Below, piece after piece: positions 43,609 to 50,715 of a DNA stretch of 64,000 bases. The notes under the pieces are model-generated. The model worked only from the letters and a program-made list of their open reading frames with translations. It was not told the origin of the DNA and did no database searches. The stretch's first letter is position 1; each line of letters opens with the position of its first letter. The stretch comes from CAZBDV01 sp964490765 (GTDB lineage Bacteria; Cloacimonadota; Cloacimonadia; Cloacimonadales; JAJBBL01). The stretch covers positions 38,922 to 102,921 of the forward strand of contig CAZBDV010000009.1 of NCBI GenBank assembly GCA_964490765.1. The letters are read 5' to 3'. The position numbers and the translations under genes were made by a program.

Positions 43609-44322
43609 TTATTCACTTTTCTCTCCCTTCTCATCCCAATATTGGTTCGCACCGGCCATATACTCCTCATCGCTCATCAACTCCAGATGAACTCTGGATA
43701 GTGTCTCGCTACTCACTTCGCCCTGTTCGACCAATTCCCGACCTGCTTCTCTTAACGCTGCCTGGAACTCTCTTAACTTTCCGGCATATGGAACATCCTC
43801 ACCTTCCTGCACATTAAGAGCTTCTCCACAATTACGGTAAATCTCTAATACTGGCCTGGCATAAGCAGCATAAGCCTTGAAAAGCTCGAAATTACCTGTC
43901 CCCGGGAAACCGGAATTGACGATAAAGAACTGCCGGGGGAACTTTGCTATCCTCCCTTTATGATAGAAACTACCATCTTCCTTTCGGTGGATATGAGGCG
44001 TTGCAAGTGGTAGTAACCGCTCCTGAAAATTTTTCAATACAGCCGTCATAAACATACCGTAAACCGGAGTAGCGAAACCTGCAAAATCCGATCCCAGAAA
44101 CAAATCTATCAACATCTCCATATCGTCTTTGATGATACAGACGCCCGGTGAATTACCCCAGCAGCTAAAACAACCACGGCAGAATTCAATTTTATTCTCA
44201 ATCAGAAAAATCTCCGAAACATCAGCACCACCAGCCTCTGCGCCTTCCAGAAAAGGCTTTACTATCCGGTGACTGTTACTATTCCTGCCACGCGGACTGC
44301 CATTAAATATCGTTACTTTCAT
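43609..44322 (-). CDS. iron-sulfur flavoprotein (Isf-like NADPH-dependent FMN reductase)
   Basis: 237 aa. MKVTIFNGSPRGRNSNS is the FMN-phosphate loop of the flavodoxin-like reductases. Cysteines 48, 51, 54 and 62 form the compact CxxCxxCx7C motif of Isf proteins, which bind a [4Fe-4S] cluster. ATPVYGMFMTAVLKNFQER contacts the flavin. Such proteins move electrons in strict anaerobes, for example to detoxify oxygen species. Single gene, convergent with pgk. Confidence 0.88.
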   Translation of the reverse strand: MKVTIFNGSPRGRNSNSHRIVKPFLEGAEAGGADVSEIFLIENKIEFCRGCFSCWGNSPGVCIIKDDMEMLIDLFLGSDFAGFATPVYGMFMTAVLKNFQERLLPLATPHIHRKEDGSFYHKGRIAKFPRQFFIVNSGFPGTGNFELFKAYAAYARPVLEIYRNCGEALNVQEGEDVPYAGKLREFQAALREAGRELVEQGEVSSETLSRVHLELMSDEEYMAGANQYWDEKGEKSE

Positions 44323-44434
44323 CTCTTCTCCTTACTATTAATTTCCCCGTTTAAATTTAAACATTATATAAGAATCATCTCTAACTCACCGTTCTACGGT
44401 TTCTTCCTATTCCAATTCCTTAACCGCCACATTA

Positions 44435-44875
44435 TCATCCTCTTCTCTCCTTGCACATATATCTCAATCCATTCTCGATCTTATCATCCAGCCAGCCATT
44501 TTTGAGATAAAATGAATAAGCTCGTAATTCCGTGTCGATATCAGTAGTCAACCACAACCTCTTGCACCCTTCTGCGAACATCCACTGCTCGACCAGGACA
44601 AGTAACCTGCTTCCTATTCCCATCCTGAGGCATTCCGGTAATACGGCAATGACCCATAATTCACCGGTATCTCTGTCACCCATGGCAAAGCCAACTACCT
44701 TATCCTCAATTTCGCATAGCCACCCTTTATACGAACTCGCCAACTTTTCCCTCACAGAACTATGGTCTATCCCGAGTGCCTGCAGTTCTTCAATAGTAAA
44801 GTGGTTTTCATCTGTTCGGGTTCTCACATCAAACAGTGCCGGAATATCTTCCGGAGTTATCTCCCTGTAAAGCAT
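44435..44875 (-). CDS. GNAT-family N-acetyltransferase
   Basis: 146 aa. ELWVIAVLPECLRMGIGSRLL is the acetyl-CoA-binding Q/RxxGxG/A segment (as RMGIGS), VVGFAMGDRDTGEL the preceding beta strands and AYSFYLKNGWLDDKIENGLRYM the closing part. Substrate unknown. Flanked by pyrimidine-rich intergenic repeats on the downstream side of the next acetyltransferase gene. Confidence 0.85.
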   Translation of the reverse strand: MLYREITPEDIPALFDVRTRTDENHFTIEELQALGIDHSSVREKLASSYKGWLCEIEDKVVGFAMGDRDTGELWVIAVLPECLRMGIGSRLLVLVEQWMFAEGCKRLWLTTDIDTELRAYSFYLKNGWLDDKIENGLRYMCKERRG

Positions 44876-44949
44876 ATTATCCTCTACTCCTTTGCTATAT
44901 CGCTCGTCAGAACATCTCGATCATTCCTCTGTACCGCTCTTTTATGATC

Positions 44950-45077
44950 TCTTCTTGCTCCACAACCCACTGGATTTGCTACCTCCCTCCGGTTTTTCCT
45001 CCAAAACCTCAAAACTCCACAACTCCATAACGTTTTCACCTCTCCTTGCTATACACCCAATAAGCTTGCTCTACCCC
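44950..45077. repeat. pyrimidine-rich intergenic repeat, copies 2 and 3
   Basis: CTTGCTCCACAACCCACTGGATTTGCT...CCTCCGGTTTTTCC (44953-44998) followed by AAACTCCACAACTCC and a second unit CTTGCTATACACCCAATAAGCTTGCTCTACCCC (45046-45077, pattern given in parts). The last unit runs through the stop codon of the next acetyltransferase gene (45071-45073). Confidence 0.6.
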
Positions 45078-45532
45078 AGTTGCAGCCTGAACACCTCCTC
45101 TCCATCCTGCATGATCCCTGTATCAATAAACCCGAAGCCCGCATAAAACCGGATCGCTTTCTCATTCGCCGGCTCAGTACTGAGCATCATCTCCTTATGT
45201 CCCTTTTCTTTTGCTATCTTGATGATCAACCTCATCGCCTCTTTACCATACCCTTTATACTGCTCACCTTTAGCTATCATGAACCGCCAGACCCAGAACC
45301 GCAGATCGGTACTACCATCGTTCTCATCAGGGACATCTGTAACACCAAACATGGCAAATCCGACCATTTTATCATCATTGTATATGGCATAGGGATCAAC
45401 ACCGGGAAAAAACTGCGCCTGAGCTATCGAATAAAGGTTAGATGCTACATATTCTTTGTGTTCCTCGGTCACCGGAAGATCGATAGCCTCTTCCCAGTTC
45501 ATCCTGTCTATTTTCTCTAACTGGATTCTCAT
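45071..45532 (-). CDS. GNAT acetyltransferase, BltD/spermidine-acetyltransferase-like
   Basis: 153 aa from the ATG at 45532, with GAGAGGTGAG before it; an in-frame GTG lies two codons earlier. SIAQAQFFPGVDPYAIYNDDKMVGF is the N-terminal signature region shared with Bacillus BltD/PaiA diamine acetyltransferases, YKGYGKEAMRLII the CoA loop and AIRFYAGFGF the C-terminal strand. A polyamine substrate would fit the spermidine genes in this window (inference). Its 3' end is embedded in a repeat. Confidence 0.8.
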   Translation of the reverse strand: MRIQLEKIDRMNWEEAIDLPVTEEHKEYVASNLYSIAQAQFFPGVDPYAIYNDDKMVGFAMFGVTDVPDENDGSTDLRFWVWRFMIAKGEQYKGYGKEAMRLIIKIAKEKGHKEMMLSTEPANEKAIRFYAGFGFIDTGIMQDGEEVFRLQLG

Positions 45533-45538
45533 TCTCAC

Positions 45539-45965
45539 CTCTCAATAATTTTCAAACCTGAAAACCATCTTACACTATTTTATGTCAACTAATCAGTAGT
45601 TCGGCCTGCTTCTCCTTGCTCTGATCCCCACTAAACCTATCAATTTTCAACTATCAACTATTTTCTCCCCTTGCTTAACCACCCAATGGGCTTGCTTCCT
45701 CTCCCTCTGGTTTTCTCAACTCTAAACCCTCAATTCTTTCCCTCCTTGCTACCGCCTCATAACTTTTCACATCCCTCTACTTATATATGCATCACAAATT
45801 TTCAAACTAGCTACTGCAATATGATTTTTTTTCCTCCCTTCGGTGTAGCTTGCCCTCTGCAATGTTTTTTTAAATCAGGGTTTCTGATGATAAATTCCCC
45901 TCTTGCTCTGCCCCGGAGAATCCCTAAACTCTCAACCTTAAACAAACTCCCCTGTTCCACTTCTT
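45539..45965. repeat. pyrimidine-rich intergenic repeats between acetyltransferase and Fur-box gene
   Basis: This 427-bp gap is mostly repeat. CCTTGCTTAACCACCCAATGGGCTTGCTTCCTC with CTCTGGTTTTC (45669-45717, given in parts) is copy 4 of the main unit. CCTTCGGTGTAGCTTGCCC then TGCAATG (45837-45864) matches 53303-53330 closely. CTCTTGCTCTGCCCCGGAG near 45900-45920 is a further degenerate unit. No gene. Confidence 0.65.
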
Positions 45966-48017
45966 TTATAAACTGAAATCCGCCCTGATCTTGCAATAAA
46001 ATGTCCTGTGTTGAGGTGCCCAGCCACTGTAGTTTTGCTCACGGGTATTATATCCGAGATATAGATGATAGTTATCAATAAATTCCCAGCCGTAATTGAG
46101 AAACAGCCCATAACTTCCCTTATAGTCAATCGCTCTGGCACTGTAGTTATTATATCTGACTCCCCCTTTCAGATACATCTTCCGGCTGAACTGATAATTG
46201 ATATCGGCATTCATAATCACAAATTCCGGATCGAAATTTTCCTGCTCTTTCCCGGTTATATTATCATACCAGATGTAGTTGATTCCGTAATAGATGTAGA
46301 GCTTTTCTGTGAGATATGACCAGACCCAGCTCCAGAGAGTATGATTCAATTCCTGCCGTTCTAATGTCCATATATAGTTATCGGCTACATGATAACCGGT
46401 ACCTGCACTCCATAATCCCCGCCTGTTGTATGAGACAGATCCACCACCATTGTAAACATAGTATCGCCTCTCACCGGTAAATATGGAGTACTGCCCGCCG
46501 TTTAATCCCACCTGCAGATCATTCCTGAAGGTGGCTCTGTTTTCGATACTGAAACTGTGTTCCCGGAATGAATAGTTCGTGTTCTCAAAGGCCTGCTCGA
46601 ACATTATAGACGATTCATTTCTTTTAAAAACACCGCTATTCTCTTTTGTATAGGTGGCTTGAACGCGATAACCCGCCTCCCCTGTTTCCTGCTGTAATAC
46701 TCCGGTTCTCGAGATAAAATTCTTTCCGGTATTTTGGGCATAAAGTTGCAACTCCAGATCATTCAGAACATGTTCATATCCTGCAAAAACAAAGAAGTCA
46801 CTTATGGTTTCACTCCCTGTACTTTGTTGTGAGAGCAGGTTTTGAACGAATAGCCGGCTGTTTCTACCGGTAAATACAACCGGATACGTCTGAATCATAA
46901 TGTTATCCGAATCACTTTCCCGCCTGTAAAACACCGAATTATTGAGTCTGACAATCCCCGCTTTGTAATTGAGAGCTATCGCACTGTAGAGATCGTCAGG
47001 ATTGGTTACATTACCGTCATCATCGACAATCTCCCTGTCCCGGGCAACTAACAGGCCATAACTCAGCCTTTCGTCATTTCCGGTTATTTTTCCCGCCCAT
47101 TGCGGTTGCATTATGTTCCGGGTATAAAACGAGACAGTTGATATATTGAAAACATCGAGGTCCTCGACGAAAAAGTAGCGGTTCTCTCTGAAGGTCGGTG
47201 CATATCTCAGATTGGAGAGATCGCTCTCCGTGTCCATAGGTACATCAGAGAAATCAGGATTGAAAGAAAGCTTGGCATTGAGGTAAGAGCTCGGTTGAAT
47301 ACTTAAATCCAGCCCTGCATTATCTTCCGAAAACTGCAACTCCTGCTCGAGCGCATTGTAGTTGCCCAATACATACGGCCTTATTGTGGTATTATAGTTA
47401 TGAGGTAAAGAAGTTTCGATAATGATATCATGCCCGTTATAAAAGAATTCCTGCCTCTGGCTGATGGTAGCATAGGGTGATGAAAAGTATTCGTCATCGT
47501 GATGGAGATACCTGGTCAAAATAACCTTCCACCGGTAAGGTGCCTTCCCATGGTATCTCAGATCCCTGAAAGGGATTTTCATCACAGTGTGCCAGCTGTC
47601 TGCTGTTATCGTGTTTGTATAGGAGTACCGGCTGTTCCAGTCATTGGGGGTTCTCATATCACTTTCGCGGATCCCGTCATACCTGTGCCCCTGCGGGAAT
47701 GCATAGAAATAATAGGCATACAGATCACTTGGTGAGGTTACAAGCTGTACCCGTAGCCAGTCACAACGACCAAAGACCTGATCAGATAGTTTTCGCCCTC
47801 TGAAGAAGTTTTCATTGATTTCCACTTCCCACTCAAAATAGATATAGGAATCATCATGATACCATCTGACGCCGGTCGGGATTTTTAACTCTTCTTTCGT
47901 ATCGGGACTGACCTTATAAAAATTCGTGAAGCGATTACTCTCCGGTTCTGCTGAACAAAAAAACGTCAATAGCATCAGAAGGAAAGTAATTACAAGGACA
48001 CTATTTGATCTCGTCAT
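45966..48017 (-). CDS. DUF5916-type outer-membrane protein with CBM9-like N-terminal domain
   Basis: 683 aa from the ATG at 48017 (AAAGGAGAT upstream). Signal peptide 1-22 (ending FFCSA). Residues about 35-215 form a CBM9-like sandwich (VRWYHDDSYIYFEWEV, VMKIPFRDLRY). Then LSFNPDFSDVPMDTESDLSN, FRENRYFFVEDLDVF and FYTRNIMQP are DUF5916 hallmarks, followed by a long beta-barrel ending in the aromatic YCKIRADFSL. Probable outer-membrane transporter or receptor. A near-perfect Fur box overlaps its promoter, so iron control is likely. Confidence 0.85.
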   Translation of the reverse strand: MTRSNSVLVITFLLMLLTFFCSAEPESNRFTNFYKVSPDTKEELKIPTGVRWYHDDSYIYFEWEVEINENFFRGRKLSDQVFGRCDWLRVQLVTSPSDLYAYYFYAFPQGHRYDGIRESDMRTPNDWNSRYSYTNTITADSWHTVMKIPFRDLRYHGKAPYRWKVILTRYLHHDDEYFSSPYATISQRQEFFYNGHDIIIETSLPHNYNTTIRPYVLGNYNALEQELQFSEDNAGLDLSIQPSSYLNAKLSFNPDFSDVPMDTESDLSNLRYAPTFRENRYFFVEDLDVFNISTVSFYTRNIMQPQWAGKITGNDERLSYGLLVARDREIVDDDGNVTNPDDLYSAIALNYKAGIVRLNNSVFYRRESDSDNIMIQTYPVVFTGRNSRLFVQNLLSQQSTGSETISDFFVFAGYEHVLNDLELQLYAQNTGKNFISRTGVLQQETGEAGYRVQATYTKENSGVFKRNESSIMFEQAFENTNYSFREHSFSIENRATFRNDLQVGLNGGQYSIFTGERRYYVYNGGGSVSYNRRGLWSAGTGYHVADNYIWTLERQELNHTLWSWVWSYLTEKLYIYYGINYIWYDNITGKEQENFDPEFVIMNADINYQFSRKMYLKGGVRYNNYSARAIDYKGSYGLFLNYGWEFIDNYHLYLGYNTREQNYSGWAPQHRTFYCKIRADFSL

Positions 48018-48133
48018 TATAGTATCTCCTTTTTGTTTACTCTCCTCAACTAATAGCTCTCCACCCTGTTCGAATAGATTCGAATTGATGAAAGGCACCT
48101 AGCAAGTGCAAAACTATTAAACTCAAAAATTCC

Positions 48134-48153
48134 TGTCAATGATTATCATTATC
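48134..48153 (-). promoter_or_regulatory. Fur box over the -35 of the DUF5916 gene
   Basis: On the minus strand 48153-48135 reads GATAATGATAATCATTGAC, matching 17 of 19 positions of the classical Fur consensus. It overlaps a TTGACA (48139-48134); a weak -10 (TAGTTT, 48116-48111) is 17 bp on. The start codon is about 118 bp downstream. Confidence 0.65.
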
Positions 48154-48266
48154 GAATAGTATACTCCCTTGAAACCCATAAAAAGCATTAATGCAAACAA
48201 CTCTTCTTTCTTGGTCCACTATTTTCAGTTCACCTCAACCTAAACACTCAACACTAAACCAAACCC

Positions 48267-48327
48267 CCTTGCTCTACTTCCTCCGGTGACACTTCAGGAC
48301 TCGGGGACTTCACAACTCCACAACCTC
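48267..48327. repeat. dispersed repeat, short form B1
   Basis: CCTTGCTCTACTTCCTCCGG, then CACTTCAGGACTCGGGGACTT and ACAACTCCACAACC. Almost identical to 50567-50628. It follows the AbiEii stop (48336, minus) and fills the gap with the Fur-box gene. The rest of this 318-bp gap shows nothing else. Confidence 0.75.
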
Positions 48328-48335
48328 ACCCCTAT

Positions 48336-49457
48336 CTATATGAGGCTCTCATCAATTAGTTCAATAGCCTTATACCAATAATAGAAAACAGATTTATCGG
48401 GGAGTCGTCTTAATCGATTAAAGAATCTGAATCCGCCTTTGATCTCAAGATTACTTATGTCTTGACCATCGTAGTAATCGATTGGTGTCATATCTTCTGC
48501 TAATATCTTAGCAGCAAGATATGCAACCTTTGCTGAAGAAGAGACAGCCTCATCCAATCTGTATCTGCCACTCATTAAAAAACCTGTACCGAATCGTTTT
48601 ATCCCTGATAATAGATCCCTGTATCTGTCCTTATCCTCATCTTCTTCATTCCTTTCACGCCTTGTAATGATAAGGCAAGTTTTTATCGTATCTCTAAGTA
48701 CCGATTCTGTATCTACATTTTTATATTTGAATTCACTTTTATGCTTACGGTAGCTAATCTCACGCATAACATGAGCTTTAAAACTCTCGGCTACCACTTC
48801 CATACTTGATATCGAGTTAAAAAGTCTGTCCAGATCGAATAATTGCTTAATTATTTCCATTGAAAAGCTGGTTTCATCCTTATAGTAAGGAATACCTGTC
48901 GTATCAGGAGCAAACGCGGTTAGCTTATCACCCGTTATAGCATCAATTGTCGGGGTTTTTACTTCTATCAGATCTCTGGATTCGATCCATCGTGATGTTG
49001 TTTGCTTTGGTATGACCTCAGGATAAACATCCCGGTCATGAAGGATATCCAGCATTATATAATCTTTCCTTGAAGTGAGAGCAGAACTGTAGTGAAAATA
49101 ATAGTGATACTTCGGAACACCAGGTTTCTGGCTCCTTCTCTCATCAAAAGTGAAAAACTCGAATCTTGATTCTCTGATCATCTCATCGAAGATTGATCCC
49201 AATTTTTCTCTACTGGTTGCACAGATTATATCGACATCAATCGAAAACCTGTTATCCTCTTCCAATAACAATACCAGGCTGGTACCACCTTTAAAAATGA
49301 AATCGAGCCCATAAATTTGTATCATCTCCAGTAAATGAAATGCCCTGATCATTTTTTCCAGGACTGTTGTGTTTATTCGCCGGTTTTTCTCATCTTTCCT
49401 GAAAGACTCGAACCATTCTCTGTTAAAACATTTATCTTTAATCATAAGGTATGTCAT
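48336..49457 (-). CDS. AbiEii-type nucleotidyltransferase toxin
   Basis: 373 aa (369 if the ATG at 49445 is used). FIFKGGTSLVLLLEEDNRFSIDVDI holds the GGTS and DxD catalytic elements of the AbiEii/MNT-like nucleotidyltransferases (read across about 53-79); IEVKTPTIDAITGDKLTAFAP is the usual middle motif. Toxins of this type pyrimidinylate or otherwise modify tRNA and are neutralised by a transcriptional AbiEi-like partner. It overlaps the antitoxin gene by 8 or 20 bp, the classic AbiE arrangement. Confidence 0.85.
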   Translation of the reverse strand: MTYLMIKDKCFNREWFESFRKDEKNRRINTTVLEKMIRAFHLLEMIQIYGLDFIFKGGTSLVLLLEEDNRFSIDVDIICATSREKLGSIFDEMIRESRFEFFTFDERRSQKPGVPKYHYYFHYSSALTSRKDYIMLDILHDRDVYPEVIPKQTTSRWIESRDLIEVKTPTIDAITGDKLTAFAPDTTGIPYYKDETSFSMEIIKQLFDLDRLFNSISSMEVVAESFKAHVMREISYRKHKSEFKYKNVDTESVLRDTIKTCLIITRRERNEEDEDKDRYRDLLSGIKRFGTGFLMSGRYRLDEAVSSSAKVAYLAAKILAEDMTPIDYYDGQDISNLEIKGGFRFFNRLRRLPDKSVFYYWYKAIELIDESLI

Positions 49458-50205
49458 CCAGTAGATATCTTAGATGAGTTTCCAGGTAAGCCTTTAACTG
49501 ATTCTCTTTCTCTCGACGGGCAGCATAGGAAAAGAGCTTAGTAAAATTGATATTATAGTTCTGTATCGCATGCTCGAATATGTGTCTCAGTTCAGAACCC
49601 TGATAATGGCTGAATAACTTATTATCTGCATACAGATCGACCAACATTTTTTCCAGTGTCGGAATATGTATCAAAGAATGATCAGTCTTTATTTTTCTTA
49701 CGGGAGAACGGGTTATCATCTTTTTTACCACGATTGGATCTTTACTCTCGAAGACATAGAAATCCAGTGTTTTCTGGTCAGCTTCAATGTAAACATCACT
49801 TCTAACATTATCTTTTAGATAGAAAAATACCGAATCGATAAATTCTTTTTCGACCTCGATGATGAGAATATTGTTTACTGCCTGATTGACTGTATATTCA
49901 GCAAGCCATTCTGTGCTCCAGGTACAATAATCAATCTTATTGAAATGTCTTGTGATCTTTCTCGCTATCTTTACCTGCTGGCTGGATATCTGAGGGAGAT
50001 AATCAGGTTTGCCTGAAATCGTGTATACTCCTCGCTTTACTGGTTTGATAATATTTTTGCTTCTAAGCTTATAAATCCGCCAGTCGATCGTACCTTCTTT
50101 TACACCCGGTTCATATCGACGATAAAAATCTAAGAGTTCTTTTCTGTCAAAATAGCGACGGTTTTGGAATGCTTCCAGCAGTTTCTCTTCAATCTTTTTT
50201 CCCAT
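49438..50205 (-). CDS. AbiEi/DUF6577-like antitoxin
   Basis: 255 aa from the ATG at 50205, 9 bp after AGGAG; a TTG two to three codons upstream is less likely. Residues about 15-70 form a winged helix (RRYFDRKELLDFYRRY, IDWRIYKLRSKNIIKPVKRGVYTI); the rest is the mixed domain typical of AbiEi-like antitoxins, with THSLIHIPTLEKMLVDLYAD-type sequence. It should repress the operon and block the toxin. The pair opens the defence island. Confidence 0.75.
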   Translation of the reverse strand: MGKKIEEKLLEAFQNRRYFDRKELLDFYRRYEPGVKEGTIDWRIYKLRSKNIIKPVKRGVYTISGKPDYLPQISSQQVKIARKITRHFNKIDYCTWSTEWLAEYTVNQAVNNILIIEVEKEFIDSVFFYLKDNVRSDVYIEADQKTLDFYVFESKDPIVVKKMITRSPVRKIKTDHSLIHIPTLEKMLVDLYADNKLFSHYQGSELRHIFEHAIQNYNINFTKLFSYAARREKENQLKAYLETHLRYLLDDIPYD

Positions 50206-50650
50206 TACATTCAACTCCTATTGCTTAACACCATTATAGCAAATAGCCAAATAATGCCAGAGTTATTGATTACTGGCCTTTTTTTGCCTCACCCAAAAAC
50301 GGCTCAAACCTCTTGGATATGATGATACGATACTCCCTCCAACATCGACTCAATAAAATCATTCTGCACACTTTTGTCAAACTATTTCCAATAAGTTTCT
50401 CTCGAACATCATAAATTATACATCACCGTTTAACTGCTTGCTGAAAGCTGCTTTATCACGTTAAGTCTTCTGCTATATTTTGCCAGTATTTCTGTTTTCT
50501 GGCATTTATTTGATACCGGGTCTTGTTCCTGTCGCAGATTTCCGATCAAACAGCCCGGCAAACTCCCCTTGCTCTGCTTCCTCCGGTCACTTCAGGTCTC
50601 CGGGACTTTACAACTCCACAACTCCTCCTGCTCTCCCCCAAAAATATCCA
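50206..50650. other. intergenic region between AbiE and hsdR
   Basis: The first 350 bp are A+T-rich without a gene or clear repeat. At 50567-50628 lies copy B2 of the dispersed repeat (CCTTGCTCTGCTTCCTCCGG, then GGGACTTTACAACTCCACAAC), matching B1 at 48267 with a 2-bp gap and few mismatches. Confidence 0.6.
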
Positions 50651-50677
50651 TTGACACATTTACCCATTCATTATTAT
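50651..50677 (+). promoter_or_regulatory. candidate hsdR promoter
   Basis: TTGACA (50651-50656) and TATTAT (50672-50677) with 15-bp spacing, 38 bp before the hsdR start. Spacing is short. Confidence 0.4.
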
Positions 50678-50715
50678 TTCTCTTTTTAATTGATTTACCA
50701 ACCCAGAGGAGTTTT

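Noticed and set aside
45080..45520. 146-codon plus-strand frame opposite the BltD-like gene
   Set aside because: Antisense to a clear GNAT protein.
45671..45976. 101-codon plus-strand frame between acetyltransferase and DUF5916 gene
   Set aside because: Translation of the same pyrimidine-rich repeat; no coding signature.
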